From NCBI GenBank assembly GCA_036388475.1, contig DASVRT010000032.1, forward strand, positions 31,701-95,700: a stretch of DNA of 64,000 bases, written 5' to 3'. The translations under genes were made by a program, and so were the position numbers. Positions 26,323 to 37,042 of this stretch are shown in pieces (the first letter of the stretch is position 1; every line of letters begins with the position of its first letter). The stretch is from JALZHR01 sp036388475 (GTDB lineage Bacteria > Acidobacteriota > Blastocatellia > Pyrinomonadales > Pyrinomonadaceae). The notes under the pieces are model-generated. The model did not search any database. It was not told the origin of the DNA and worked only from the letters and a program-made list of their open reading frames with translations.

Positions 26323-26357
26323 AAGCCTTAAAATTCAATTTCTGAATCTTAAGGCTT
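26323..26357 (-). terminator. Intrinsic terminator of the giant CSLREX gene
   Basis: Minus-strand stem AAGCCTTAAGATTCA pairs with TGAATTTTAAGGCTT (one mismatch) around GAAAT, followed by TTTTTG. It lies 54 bases after the stop of the gene at 26411-33454. Confidence 0.7.
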
Positions 26358-26410
26358 GTCTCAGTTAGCGGCTGAAAACCCGTTTCGGAGACGGCATTTA
26401 ATTTCGAAAT

Positions 26411-29400
26411 TTAAGGAGAAGCCGTAAAATCGACATCGCTTAGTTCTTCCGAGACGGACAAAACCTGGGTCGGCGACACAAATCGGTAGCTTTTGTGCTG
26501 CGTGGTGATGATGTATGTTTGCCCGGCTGGGACATTGCCGAAACGGAAAGAGCCGAGCGGATTCGTTAAGGCGGTTCGCGTTTCGCCGGTCGCGTCGGTT
26601 AGTGAAATGCGCGCTTTGTAAATTCCGCGTCCGTCAGCCGTCAATACGCGCCCGCCGACCGAAACTGAAGCAGCGGTAGGCGCAAAAGTCGGCGTAAATT
26701 CCGAAGAATTGCCATTCGCATCCGAAGCGGTCGCCGTCAAACGGTCATTTGGAGCAAAACCCAGCGTATTGATGTTGCCGAGATTGATTGTTTTTATCTG
26801 CAACGAACCGTTATAATCGGCTTCGGTATAATAGCCGAAGCCCAAAAACTTCTCGCCTTCACCGGAAGCGTCTGCCTTGAAAAATTCGACGTAGATGCCG
26901 TTTGTTCCATAAGCCGAGTTTGCAGGAGCAGAATCAACTTTGAAACCGACAATCAGTTCGTTGTTGACGATTTGTTTGGACACGATATCGGGATAGTTTT
27001 GCAGATTATTCGCACCCGCGTCGGCGTCCGCAGCATCGTTCGGCGTGTGACCGTCTTCGCCGATGTCGATTCCGAGACCTCCGTTCAGGAAAATGCGGTT
27101 CGGGTCAATCAAATTCCCGCTTCCGGCGTCAGCCGAAAGCGCGACTCCGCTGCCCGCATTGAAAGCCACAACATTGCCGGAGTTTGGTTCCGTCCCGCCG
27201 ATGATATTGTTAGCGGCGGTGACCCCGATAGCGATGCCTTTTGCCGTATTGCCGAGCGCCGAAACGCCGTCGGATTGCGTTCCGATGTAATTTCCCGAAA
27301 CCCGGTTCTGCATTGCGCCGAATTGAAGTCTGACGCCGTCGCCGCCATTTCCCGAAATGACGTTTCTGGCATTCGGAATGTCGTCGCCGAAACCGCCAAT
27401 CAGCGTCGTTTTGCCGCCGCTGATGCTGATGCCGTGGCGCGAGTTGGGAATAGCGGCGTTTCCGGCGGCGTTTGTGCCGACGAAATTTCCCTGAATTTTG
27501 TTTTCCGACGGCGCGATTGCGCCCGTTTGCGCTCCGGCTTGAATATTGATTCCGTCAGTCCCGTTGCCGGAAATCACGTTGCCGACGTTTGCGGTTGCTC
27601 CGCCGATTAAATTGTTGTTCGCGCCGTTTGCCAGAGCAATCCCGAATTGGGTGTTCGGCACCGCGGCGGTGCCGGTCGAGTTCGTGCCGATAAAGTTTTT
27701 CTGAATGATGTTAAGCGAAGGATATGCCGCCGGTGTTGCCGAGAACGGGACGATGGAAATCCCGACTTGATTGCCGGAGATTGTGTTTGAGGTAATAGTA
27801 GTTTCCCGCCCGTCGAGGAAGATGCCGGCTTGCCCGTTCGGCAGAGCCGTGCTGCCCGCGCCCGTCGTTCCGATTCGGTTGTTGTTGATGACATTTTTCA
27901 ACGGCAGCGGGTCGCCTTCCGCGAGCGGGTCTATTACGACGCCGTATTCGGTATTTCCGGAAATGATGTTGTTTATCAATTCGTTTTCCGAACCGGCTAT
28001 TTTAACGCCGCTGCGATTAGGTTTTGCAGACGTTCCGTTAATAGCGGTGCCGATAAAATTTCCCCGGATTTTGTTGCGGGCGGCGGTTTTTTCCATCACC
28101 ACTCCCTCCAGCGAATTGCCGCTGATAAAATTGTTAAAGCCAATCTCGCCCGTGCCGACGAGAGTCTCTTCGGCAGTGCCGATCACGATGCCGAAATCAT
28201 TGCTGAAATCATCGGTATTCGGGGCAATGCCGATGGTATTTCCGTAAATTTTATTGTCGCGCGTCTGCGTGACCAATGCCGCCGAAGTTTGAGCCGTGCG
28301 ATTCGATTCTCCGGCTAAAGGCGAAGGCGTGTCGCCGATAAAAATTCCGATGTCGTTGTTCCCGATGACGTTGCGGCTGGTGGTTTCGCTATTGACCGCC
28401 GCCGCGCCGCCGATGGTGTTATTCGACGCGCCGTTGATTTCCACTCCGACTTCGCAGCCGGTGATGACGTTGCGTGAAATCGTGTTCTCGTCTGCGTTTC
28501 CGTTGATATGAACTCCGTGCGAATCGCCTTGAATAAAATTCGCTTCGGCGGCGGCGGTTCCGCCAATCCGGTTTCCGGAAGCCGAGACGGTAATTTTAAT
28601 TCCGTCCTGAAAGTTGCCCGCCGGGACGACGGCGTTGACGTTGACGCCGATGTCGTTTCCTTTGACGACATTGCCGGTAGCCAGCGACGAACTTATCAAA
28701 ATCTGCGAGAGCCGGTTGCCGGCGATGAAATTATTCGCTCTTTCCACATTATTCGCGACGGTTCTCGCGCCGCCGATGTTATTTTCCCTGCCCAACACCA
28801 GAACACCGACTCTCTGCCGTCCGGTCGAGTCAACGCTTAAACCGTCGGCAAACAAACCGATGTAGGATTTTTCCAGACGATTTTGATTGCTGTAAAAGAC
28901 GATTCCGGTATCTGCAAAACGATTGATGGTCAAGCCCATAACCGTCGAACCGTCGCTGCCCTGGCTGAAAGCCAAGCCGTCGGAAGCAGCTCCGGTATTT
29001 GCGCCGTTCAGCTCAATCAGCGGTGAATTTGAGTAACCGGGCTGCGTTGTCGCATCAATAAAAACTTTTTCAGTGATGCTTGGCAGAGCCGTCGTCGGCG
29101 CGATTGTTTTCAAACCGCCGCTTGGAATATTGAAGTTGATTAAATCAAATCCCGTGCGGGCGTTCGCCGTCTGAATCGCGGCGCGCAGCGAGCATTGGGA
29201 GCCGGTCGTGGCGGCGTCAACATCGCAAATGCCTTCATTCGGATTCGCGTCCGGCTGGTCGGTGCTGATGTTGACAATTATCGGCACCAGACAAGTCGGC
29301 GGCATCAATTCCAGAATTTCTTCTTTACTCAAACCGCCCGCTCCGTCCGTACATTCTCCGGCGGCGCAGGAAAATTCGCTCGTATTACCTTCAGCGTCAG

Positions 29401-32400
29401 TCGCGGTTGCCGTGATTTTTTGGTTTGCGGGAATTTGCGCGGTCGAAGTAAATTCAAAAGTCGTCACGCCTTCGCTGTCGGTGACGACTGTTTTCGAGCC
29501 GATATGAGCTTCGCCTTCACCGTATTTAGTCGGGTCAACGGTCGTATTGGAATAAAAATCAAGCGTAAAACTGCTCGAAGGCGTGCTTTGCAAACCGCCG
29601 CCGACAGTGACCGTGCCGTTTTCATTAAAAACCGGAGCGGTCAGGACGGGGAAATTCTGCAAGCGGTTCGGTCCTTCGTCGGCATCGAGACAATCGTTCG
29701 CCGTGACGCCGTCGCTTGTTCCGAATTCGTAAATGTTTGTCAATTCAATGCCCAGCCCGCCGTTATTGGCGATTGAGTTTCCGACAACTTTATTGCCTTT
29801 GGTCAAAAGAGAATTTCCGAATGAAGTTTCATAAATCAAAACTCCGGCTTTGCCGTTGTTTTTGATGAAGTTGGCTTCATTTTCCGCCGTTCCGCCGACC
29901 TGCGTGTTGACGCCTCGAACGACAATTCCATTGGTAAGATTGCCGAGCGGCGCGCCCGTCTTGTTCAATCCGACGTAATTATTAAAGATTGAAGCTTTGC
30001 CGGTGCCCGAAACTCTAATTCCGCCGCCTTTATTTCCGGCAATAACATTTCGCGCCAAAGGGTTTACGTTGCCGATAAAGCCCCGCGAGAAATCAGCCGT
30101 AAAAACAGTAATTCCGTGACCGGAAATATCGTTGTCTCCTCCGGTGTTATTCGGAATACCGCTGAGACCGTCAACCGAAGTTCCGACGAGATTTCCGACG
30201 ACAAAGAATTGGGTATTATTAGAAGCATTTCCGCCGCCGCGTTGCACCAATACTCCGCCGCCGCTGTTGCCCGAAATTAAGTTGCCGCCCGAGGCTTGAC
30301 TGCCATCCTGAAAGGTAAAAACCGCACCGATGAAAACGTCATTATCAAAGAATGAGAAAACCCCGTTACCATTGTTCGGCAAAGCCGCCGTGCCGGCTCG
30401 GTTTGTCCCGACGTGATTATTGGTGATTAGAACCTGACCGAGACCGGAACGTTCCACGCCGCCTGCGCCGTTGCCCGAAATCAAATTGCAAAAGCCGGTG
30501 CAAGCCGCTCCCGGAGTCGTCCCGCCAATCGCTCCGACATTGACGAATTCGCCGACGCCCGGATTAACCCAAACCGTTGCGGTTGTGACTACTAACCCGC
30601 TCGGGATGTTACGTTGGTCGTTGGGAATAGCGACTGTTCCGCTCGGGTCGGTGCCGATGTTATTGCCGGCGATTTGGCAATAGCCGGGAGCAAAACTGCT
30701 GTCTTCCTCTAAACACCAAACCGCGTCATAACCGTTGCCCGAAATCGTGTTGCGCCCGTTTTCGGTAATAGAACCGAGAATCGTGCGCGTTGACGGGTCG
30801 AAACGGATGCCTTGCGAGCAATTGCCGAGCGGAGCATTTCCGTCAAAGGTCGTGCCGATTTTATTACCCTTAAAATTATTGTCGAGCGTGAGAAGTTCTT
30901 CCGTGTCCGGCGAGAGCAGCAACGCGACTTTGATGCCCTCGCCGATACATCGATTCTGACCGCTCACCGGAACGCCGTTGCCGGAAACGACATTGCCCGC
31001 GCCCGCCTCGTCGCCGCCGAACAAATTATTTTTGCCCGTGAAAAAGACTCCGAAGGAATTAGAGATTCGTAACGCGCCCGGGGCGTCCGTGCCGATAAAA
31101 TTACCTTTGATTTGATTGCGTTCGCCGGCGGTGATGCTCAATCCGGCTCCGACCTTATTTGCGGCGGGATTGCCGTTTCCCGACATCACGTTGCGGGCTT
31201 GCGCGGTCGTGCCGCCGACGAGGTTATCGTCCGAATCAAAAATGTTTAAGCCCGTCGCGTCGTTGCCTTTATCGAGCTCGCCCGCCGGGTCGGTGCCGAG
31301 AAAATTTCCTTCAATAATGTTGGCGCGGCTGTATGAATCTCCCTCGTAATTGAAAATGGAAATACCGTTGCCGCCGATTTGGCTGCCGTTGTCGGCAGCG
31401 CTTTTGAATTCGTTAATCGCCAGTCCTCGAATGACTATGCCGCTCCCGTTGATTCGCAGACCGTCTCCGGCGCTGCCGAGATTCGCGCCTTTAATTTCGA
31501 CGAGCGGCTGACCATTAAAACCCGGCTGCGTTGTGCCGTCTATCGTGACGGCTCCTTGAATAATCGGCAATTCGGAGGTCGGGGCGATAGTTTGAACTCC
31601 GCCGCCTGCGATGTTGAACGAAATCGCGTCTGTTCCCGGCGTTTGATTTGACAAAATAATCGCCCGCCGCAACGAGCACGGTTCTGCGCCGCCGCTGCAT
31701 CCTCCACTGTTTGAATCATCGGTCGTATTGACGACGAAAGTTTGCGCCGGCGAACTTATTACGAATGCGGGCTGCGAAGAATGTTCACGCAGCACAATCA
31801 AATCGTCAATTGCGTCGGCGTTCAAGCGCATCGGTAAAATCGCCGTCGGATTTGTTTCGGATTCAAACGAAATCAATTCGGTTATCGGTCTTCGGTCATC
31901 GGTCTTTGAGTTTTGGGCGAGCAGATGAATTTGTTTGGCGTTTGTGTCGAGCAAAGCGAGCTCGTCTTTGCCGGAATCCGAAACGCGCACCGCGACGAGC
32001 TTTTCAGCATTCGGCGAAGACGCCGCGCTCGATAATCGGGCGTCCGTCGCGAGCGTTTGCAAACTCCACTGAGCAAGCCTCGGCGCGGACGCGCGCGGAG
32101 AAATCGTTTTCAAAAATTCGTCTTTCGCGCGGGCGCGCGATTCCTCGGCGCGTTTTAAATCTACGGCAGTCAATTTTGACCGTTCTTCCGCGCTCAATTT
32201 CTTAAACGGGGCGGCTGGTTTCTCGCTTTGCCCGCGCAAAAGTTTTTCTCTATCTTCCTTATTCATCATCGGCAAACCCGATTTCTCCGCCGTTTCCGCA
32301 TCGCCCGGCAAATCGCCGGCGATGACGGCAAACCCGTTCGCGTTAAAATTCGCCGGAACAAAAGCGGGTTTGCCCGCTTTAGCGTTTTGAGCGGACGGGA

Positions 32401-33454
32401 CGATTGTTTGGCGATTTTCGTCGCGTGCCGGTTCAAGAATATGCAGGCTGCCGTGAGAAGTTAAAATTGCCAGATTATCGCCGCGCTTTTCGGTAAATTT
32501 CCCGACCGTCAGCGCCGAAATACTAAACGGAAAAATTCTCGTTTCAATCGTCGCCGCCGGGCGTTTGATGTCATATTCTTTCAGCAAATCCCACGGATAA
32601 GCCTGCCCGCGCCCGTGAACAATACTTAAACGACTTCCGCTCGCCGCCGCGATGTCGGCGTAAAAATCTTCGTCCAGATTGCCGATTGCCAAATCACTCG
32701 CCGCCGCCGCCAGTTTGATAGTTTCCGGTTTGTATTTAAACGCTCCTTCCGGGTGTTCAAAGACCAAAAGCTGGGCGCCTTTTTTGCCGAGGACGGCAAC
32801 TGCCAAATCCGTCTGCCCGTCGGCGCGTCCGATTTCTCCGGCTTCTAATGCCGTTATCTTACCGTCAATCGGAATCGGCAAATCAGTCGCGAAATTTCCC
32901 GCTCCGTCGCCGGCGAGCAGATGCAGGAACAAATCGTCTTTCTGGGCGACTAAAACGTCAATTCGACCGTCGGCGTTAAAATCTCCCGCCACGAGAAAGT
33001 CAGGTTTGACCGTAACTTGTAAGACCTGCCGGACGCTGGAAAACGGGGCGGCGATTTCTTTCTCGCTTTTCTGCCCGTCTATTTCCAGTCGCTTCATTTG
33101 GGCTTCGGGACTGTTTGGATAAATCGAATCGGCGTTGCCGCGATAAAATTTCAGAAATCCGCCCTGGTCAATAGTAATAAGGTCGGCAATACCGTCGGAA
33201 TCGAAATCTGCGGAAGCTAATAACATTGGATTGGAACCGGCGTTTTGATTTTCGCCGCCGGTAAAAATTAATTCTTTACCATCGGCAAAATTGATATGCG
33301 GCGCGCCGCGCCCGGCGGCGTGAATCGAAACCATTTTTTCGGCATCTTTTTGCCCAATGGATTCAATATCGGGTCGCGTCTGAGATGAAACGGCTTCCAA
33401 AAAAAATGTGGACGACGACATTGCTAAGACCAATAAAAAATAAATATAACGCAT
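26411..33454 (-). CDS. Giant CSLREX/parallel beta-helix surface protein with FG-GAP N-terminus
   Basis: Start taken at the internal ATG 33452-33454 (MRYIYFLLVLAMSSS), which has a GAGG sequence upstream and begins a signal peptide; the longer frame reaches 33562. This gives 2347 residues. The N-terminal third holds VCBS/FG-GAP units (DFDSDGIADLITIDQGG, DFNADGRIDVLVAQK, NLDEDFYADIAAASG). Two CSLREX-type entries follow (GGAEPCSLRRAIILSN; TGSQCSLRAAIQTAN), each opening long right-handed beta-helix stretches rich in GNxIGT, ISGNG and NxIGG motifs. A C-terminal carboxypeptidase-like module (GGRVLTADGRGIYKARISL) ends the chain. It is extracellular, probably an adhesin or carbohydrate-contacting surface protein. 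It diverges from the ECF sigma factor gene. Confidence 0.85.
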   Translation of the reverse strand: MRYIYFLLVLAMSSSTFFLEAVSSQTRPDIESIGQKDAEKMVSIHAAGRGAPHINFADGKELIFTGGENQNAGSNPMLLASADFDSDGIADLITIDQGGFLKFYRGNADSIYPNSPEAQMKRLEIDGQKSEKEIAAPFSSVRQVLQVTVKPDFLVAGDFNADGRIDVLVAQKDDLFLHLLAGDGAGNFATDLPIPIDGKITALEAGEIGRADGQTDLAVAVLGKKGAQLLVFEHPEGAFKYKPETIKLAAAASDLAIGNLDEDFYADIAAASGSRLSIVHGRGQAYPWDLLKEYDIKRPAATIETRIFPFSISALTVGKFTEKRGDNLAILTSHGSLHILEPARDENRQTIVPSAQNAKAGKPAFVPANFNANGFAVIAGDLPGDAETAEKSGLPMMNKEDREKLLRGQSEKPAAPFKKLSAEERSKLTAVDLKRAEESRARAKDEFLKTISPRASAPRLAQWSLQTLATDARLSSAASSPNAEKLVAVRVSDSGKDELALLDTNAKQIHLLAQNSKTDDRRPITELISFESETNPTAILPMRLNADAIDDLIVLREHSSQPAFVISSPAQTFVVNTTDDSNSGGCSGGAEPCSLRRAIILSNQTPGTDAISFNIAGGGVQTIAPTSELPIIQGAVTIDGTTQPGFNGQPLVEIKGANLGSAGDGLRINGSGIVIRGLAINEFKSAADNGSQIGGNGISIFNYEGDSYSRANIIEGNFLGTDPAGELDKGNDATGLNIFDSDDNLVGGTTAQARNVMSGNGNPAANKVGAGLSITAGERNQIKGNFIGTDAPGALRISNSFGVFFTGKNNLFGGDEAGAGNVVSGNGVPVSGQNRCIGEGIKVALLLSPDTEELLTLDNNFKGNKIGTTFDGNAPLGNCSQGIRFDPSTRTILGSITENGRNTISGNGYDAVWCLEEDSSFAPGYCQIAGNNIGTDPSGTVAIPNDQRNIPSGLVVTTATVWVNPGVGEFVNVGAIGGTTPGAACTGFCNLISGNGAGGVERSGLGQVLITNNHVGTNRAGTAALPNNGNGVFSFFDNDVFIGAVFTFQDGSQASGGNLISGNSGGGVLVQRGGGNASNNTQFFVVGNLVGTSVDGLSGIPNNTGGDNDISGHGITVFTADFSRGFIGNVNPLARNVIAGNKGGGIRVSGTGKASIFNNYVGLNKTGAPLGNLTNGIVVRGVNTQVGGTAENEANFIKNNGKAGVLIYETSFGNSLLTKGNKVVGNSIANNGGLGIELTNIYEFGTSDGVTANDCLDADEGPNRLQNFPVLTAPVFNENGTVTVGGGLQSTPSSSFTLDFYSNTTVDPTKYGEGEAHIGSKTVVTDSEGVTTFEFTSTAQIPANQKITATATDAEGNTSEFSCAAGECTDGAGGLSKEEILELMPPTCLVPIIVNISTDQPDANPNEGICDVDAATTGSQCSLRAAIQTANARTGFDLINFNIPSGGLKTIAPTTALPSITEKVFIDATTQPGYSNSPLIELNGANTGAASDGLAFSQGSDGSTVMGLTINRFADTGIVFYSNQNRLEKSYIGLFADGLSVDSTGRQRVGVLVLGRENNIGGARTVANNVERANNFIAGNRLSQILISSSLATGNVVKGNDIGVNVNAVVPAGNFQDGIKITVSASGNRIGGTAAAEANFIQGDSHGVHINGNADENTISRNVITGCEVGVEINGASNNTIGGAAAVNSETTSRNVIGNNDIGIFIGDTPSPLAGESNRTAQTSAALVTQTRDNKIYGNTIGIAPNTDDFSNDFGIVIGTAEETLVGTGEIGFNNFISGNSLEGVVMEKTAARNKIRGNFIGTAINGTSAKPNRSGVKIAGSENELINNIISGNTEYGVVIDPLAEGDPLPLKNVINNNRIGTTGAGSTALPNGQAGIFLDGRETTITSNTISGNQVGISIVPFSATPAAYPSLNIIQKNFIGTNSTGTAAVPNTQFGIALANGANNNLIGGATANVGNVISGNGTDGINIQAGAQTGAIAPSENKIQGNFVGTNAAGNAAIPNSRHGISISGGKTTLIGGFGDDIPNARNVISGNGGDGVRLQFGAMQNRVSGNYIGTQSDGVSALGNTAKGIAIGVTAANNIIGGTEPNSGNVVAFNAGSGVALSADAGSGNLIDPNRIFLNGGLGIDIGEDGHTPNDAADADAGANNLQNYPDIVSKQIVNNELIVGFKVDSAPANSAYGTNGIYVEFFKADASGEGEKFLGFGYYTEADYNGSLQIKTINLGNINTLGFAPNDRLTATASDANGNSSEFTPTFAPTAASVSVGGRVLTADGRGIYKARISLTDATGETRTALTNPLGSFRFGNVPAGQTYIITTQHKSYRFVSPTQVLSVSEELSDVDFTASP

Positions 33455-33577
33455 CTTCAAACCTCGCTTTTCGTTGAATGATAAAAACTCTTGAGTAGGC
33501 TGAATCGGCTGAAAGTTTTCCTTCTGCCAACTAACGCGAGACGAAGCGGCAAAAATGGACACGTCCGGAAAATTTTT

Positions 33578-33605
33578 GACAAAAATAATTTGTGAGTTAC
33601 AATCA
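33578..33605 (+). promoter_or_regulatory. Sigma-70-type promoter of the ECF sigma gene
   Basis: TTGACA (33578-33583) and TACAAT (33600-33605) are separated by 16 bases and lie 26 bases before the ATG at 33631. The -35 is perfect and the -10 has one deviation from consensus. Confidence 0.7.
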
Positions 33606-33630
33606 ACGCGAAAAACAAAGATAATTCTTT

Positions 33631-34206
33631 ATGCAAGATGAGCTTCAACACGAAGTTACGCGACTGCTGCACGAATGGGGAGAAGGCAACGCCGATGCGC
33701 CGGCGCTTCTGATGCCGTTCGTTTATGACGAGCTGCGGCGACAGGCACGCGGGTTTCTGTTGAAAGAGCGCGGCTCGCACACATTACAACCGACGGCGCT
33801 CGTTCACGAAGCGTATTTAAGACTGGTCGATCAGACGCGCATCAATTGGCAAAATCGCGCGCACTTTTACGGCGTCGCTTCGAGTATGATGCGCCGCGTT
33901 TTGGTCGATCACGCTCGTGCGCGCGCGTGTGAGAAACGCGGCGGCGGCACAGCCATCCCGCTTTCGCTCGACGAAGTGCATATTCCGCTCGAACAACGCG
34001 CCGCCGATTTCGTGGCGCTGGACGAGGCACTGGAAGAACTGGCGAAATTCGACGAGCGCAAATGCCGAATCGTCGAAATGCGCTTTTTCGGCGGATTGAC
34101 TGATGAAGAGATTGCCGAGGTGCTGGGCATTACCAGCCGAACCGTTTCGCGCAACTGGAAAAAGGCGCAGCTTTGGCTTTATCGAGAATTAAAAAAATCA
34201 GATTAA
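33631..34206 (+). CDS. ECF-type RNA polymerase sigma factor (acidobacterial Ser/Thr-kinase-associated group)
   Basis: A 191-residue sigma factor with region 2 (FVYDELRRQARGFL... ALVHEAYLRLVDQ... RAHFYGVASSMMRRVLVDHARAR) and region 4 (CRIVEMRFFGGLTDEEIAEVLGITSRTVSRNWKKAQLWL). It belongs to the sigma group common in Acidobacteriota and Planctomycetota that replaces an anti-sigma factor with a linked protein kinase. It is followed 118 bases later by exactly such a kinase. It diverges from the giant surface protein gene, which is a candidate target or neighbour by context only. A strong sigma-70 promoter precedes it. Confidence 0.92.
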   Translation: MQDELQHEVTRLLHEWGEGNADAPALLMPFVYDELRRQARGFLLKERGSHTLQPTALVHEAYLRLVDQTRINWQNRAHFYGVASSMMRRVLVDHARARACEKRGGGTAIPLSLDEVHIPLEQRAADFVALDEALEELAKFDERKCRIVEMRFFGGLTDEEIAEVLGITSRTVSRNWKKAQLWLYRELKKSD

Positions 34207-34324
34207 AATTTAATTGCGGGCAAAACTTAAATAAACACGGATTTATTGACCGGCTTGTAATAGTAATTTCAAGTTTTTTATTTTGTGATGTCAGTTTTTT
34301 TCATAAAACCTCGCGTTAAACTGT

Positions 34325-37042
34325 ATGAACCCGGAGAATTGGCGGAAAGTTGAAGAAGTACTGGACGCGGCTTTAGAAATCGAACCGTCGCAGCGAAAAA
34401 AATTTCTTGCTCATATCGGCGCGGACGAAATCCGGCGCGAAGTCGAATCCCTGCTGGAAGGCGAGCTGGAAGCGGCAAAGTTTATGGATGCCTCGGCGGG
34501 AGCTTTTTCCGCCGATTTTTTTAACGACGAAGAGGTAGCTCCCGACGCGCTTATAAATCAGAAAATCGGCAATTATAAAATCGTTCGAGAGCTCGGGCGC
34601 GGCGGAATGGGCGCGGTTTATCTCGGCGAAAGAAGCGACGGGAAATTTTCCCAGCAGGTCGCCGTCAAGCTTTTAAAACGGGAATTAAACACCGCCGACA
34701 TTCGACGACGTTTCGCGCGCGAACGTCAAATTCTCGCCGCGCTCGCGTATCCGAACATCGCCCGCCTGCTCGACGCCGGAACGACCGACGACGGTTTGCC
34801 GTTTCTGGTGATGGAATATGTCGAGGGCTTGCCGATTGACGATTTCTGCGACGCGCACAATCTGGATTTGCAAGAACGCCTGCAAATTTTCCGCGTTGTC
34901 TGTGAGACGGTCACCTTTGCACATCGCAATCTAATCGTTCACCGCGATTTGAAGCCGTCGAACATTCTGGTCACCGCCGACGCCGTTCCGAAACTGCTCG
35001 ATTTTGGAATTTCAAAATTGCTCACGCCCGAATTTGAAGCTGAGAACGCGCATACCGTTACCAAGCTCGGCGCGATGACGCCCGAATACGCCAGCCCTGA
35101 ACAACTGCGCGGCTTAAGCGTGACGACGGCAACGGACGTTTATAGCCTCGGCGTAATTCTTTATGAACTGCTGACCGCGCGCCGACCTTTTGAATTTAGA
35201 AAACACAGCGCGGAAGAAATTATCCGCGCCGTCGGCGAAACGGAACCCGAACGTCCGTCGTCGGTCGTCAATTTCCAATCGCCGGAATCTGAAAACATCG
35301 GGACACGGCGAAATAAACGACCGACGACAAACAACGGACGGCGAACAAAATCATTGAAAGGCGACCTCGATAATATCGTTTTGAAAGCCTTGAAAAAAGA
35401 GCCGAATCGGCGTTATTCATCGGTTGAACAATTCTCGGAAGACATTCGGCGGCATCTCTCGAATTTGCCGGTGCTGGCGCGTCCCGACACGCTTTCCTAT
35501 CGCGCGACAAAATTTATTAATCGCAACCGTCTCGCGGTTTTTGCGGGCTTACTTATTTTTTTGACTTTAATCGGCGGTATTATCGCCACCGTCCGGCAAT
35601 CGCGCCGCGCCGAAGCGAATCAGGTCAGAGCGGAAAAACGCTTTAACGATGTGCGTAAATTATCCAGCGAGCTTCTTTTTGAATTAAGCCCGAAAATCGA
35701 ACGGCTGCCCGGTTCGACCGAAGCGCGCCGGATTCTGGTCAAACACGCGCTTGAATATCTCGACAGCCTTTCGCGCGAAGCCGAAGGCGATTTGCATCTG
35801 CAATCGGAACTCGCCTCGGCTTACGAAAAAATCGGAGACTTGCAGGGCGCGCCCGGCAAACCGAATCTGAGCGATTTCGGCGGCGCGATTGCCAGCCTGG
35901 AAAAAGCGCAAAACATCCGCGCGGCTCTGCTTCAGAAAAATCCGAATGACGCGGAAAACCAGAAAAGTCTGGCGGCAAATCTCGGCGCGTCAAGCTATTG
36001 CCGCTGGTGGATGAGCGACATCAGCGGCTCGATTAAAGATTCCGAACGGGCGCTCGCGCTTTACGAAAAACTTATTGCCGCCGAGCCGGATTCGGGCGAA
36101 CTGCGCCGCTCTCGCGCCGCAACTCGCATCAATCTCGCGCAGACTTATTATTTCAACGACCAGGTCGCCGAAGTTTACTCGCCTTTGCAAAACGCTTTGG
36201 ACGAACTCGAAACGCTTCTTCGGCAAAGCGACGCGGACAACGCCGAAACCGGCAGACTGCTCGGCAGGGCGCGCGTTTTGCTCGGGATGAATATGTTCTT
36301 TGACAACAGACCGGCGGAAGGCGAAATCGAAATCGCCAAAGCGCTGGAACTGAGCGAAGCGCTCGACGCCAAAAATCCGAATGACAATGTCGTCAAACAA
36401 GGTCTCTGGCACGTTTATATTCAAAGCTCGCAATTTTATCAGGAATCGAATCCTTCGCGCTCGTTCGAGCTTTTGTCAAAAGCATTAAAAGTCGTCGAAG
36501 AATCAATCAAAACGGATTCCGCCGACACGCAGGCGCGGCAAAATCTGGCGAAAACTTATTCGATGCTCGGCATCAATTCCAATTATTTGAAAAAAAGCGA
36601 CGCTGCCGTTTCGTATCTCGAAAAATCGCTCGCCGCTTTTGCCGAATTGGAAAAATCGGAGCCGAACAATCTGACTTACAAAGACGACATCGGCAGAAAC
36701 CTTACGCAGCTCGGCTTGACGAAATATCAGCAGCGCGATTTCGCGGGCGCGCTGGCTGCTTATGCGAAAGCCGTCGAGGTTTTCGAGCTTCAGTCTGCCG
36801 ACCCGAAAAACCTTTTTCCGCAAAGGAAACTGGCGACTGTTTTCGGTTACACCGCCGACGCTTACAGGGATTTGGCAAAAACCGGCGACCGCCCGGAACG
36901 CCAAAAAAATCAGCAGAAAGCCAGAGAAAACTATCGCCGCGCGCTGGACATCTTCTTAAAACTGGAATCGCAAAACGCCCTTGCCGAATACGACCGCCGC
37001 TATCTGGAAGAAATGCAAGCCGCCCTGCGAAAGTATGAATAA
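34325..37042 (+). CDS. Membrane serine/threonine protein kinase with C-terminal TPR sensor
   Basis: A 905-residue transmembrane kinase. The kinase domain (about 80-360) has the glycine loop ELGRGGMGAVYLG, the catalytic Lys in VAVKLLKRE, VHRDLKPSNILV, LLDFGISKLL and the APE-equivalent TPEYASPEQLRG. One transmembrane helix (LAVFAGLLIFLTLIGGIIATV) near residues 400-420 separates the cytoplasmic kinase from about 480 extracytoplasmic residues rich in TPR-like helices. This is the usual partner of the ECF sigma factor encoded just upstream and probably controls it by phosphorylation. A variable Arg/Asn-rich insert (TRRNKRPTTNNGRRTK) interrupts the kinase C-lobe. Confidence 0.93.
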   Translation: MNPENWRKVEEVLDAALEIEPSQRKKFLAHIGADEIRREVESLLEGELEAAKFMDASAGAFSADFFNDEEVAPDALINQKIGNYKIVRELGRGGMGAVYLGERSDGKFSQQVAVKLLKRELNTADIRRRFARERQILAALAYPNIARLLDAGTTDDGLPFLVMEYVEGLPIDDFCDAHNLDLQERLQIFRVVCETVTFAHRNLIVHRDLKPSNILVTADAVPKLLDFGISKLLTPEFEAENAHTVTKLGAMTPEYASPEQLRGLSVTTATDVYSLGVILYELLTARRPFEFRKHSAEEIIRAVGETEPERPSSVVNFQSPESENIGTRRNKRPTTNNGRRTKSLKGDLDNIVLKALKKEPNRRYSSVEQFSEDIRRHLSNLPVLARPDTLSYRATKFINRNRLAVFAGLLIFLTLIGGIIATVRQSRRAEANQVRAEKRFNDVRKLSSELLFELSPKIERLPGSTEARRILVKHALEYLDSLSREAEGDLHLQSELASAYEKIGDLQGAPGKPNLSDFGGAIASLEKAQNIRAALLQKNPNDAENQKSLAANLGASSYCRWWMSDISGSIKDSERALALYEKLIAAEPDSGELRRSRAATRINLAQTYYFNDQVAEVYSPLQNALDELETLLRQSDADNAETGRLLGRARVLLGMNMFFDNRPAEGEIEIAKALELSEALDAKNPNDNVVKQGLWHVYIQSSQFYQESNPSRSFELLSKALKVVEESIKTDSADTQARQNLAKTYSMLGINSNYLKKSDAAVSYLEKSLAAFAELEKSEPNNLTYKDDIGRNLTQLGLTKYQQRDFAGALAAYAKAVEVFELQSADPKNLFPQRKLATVFGYTADAYRDLAKTGDRPERQKNQQKARENYRRALDIFLKLESQNALAEYDRRYLEEMQAALRKYE

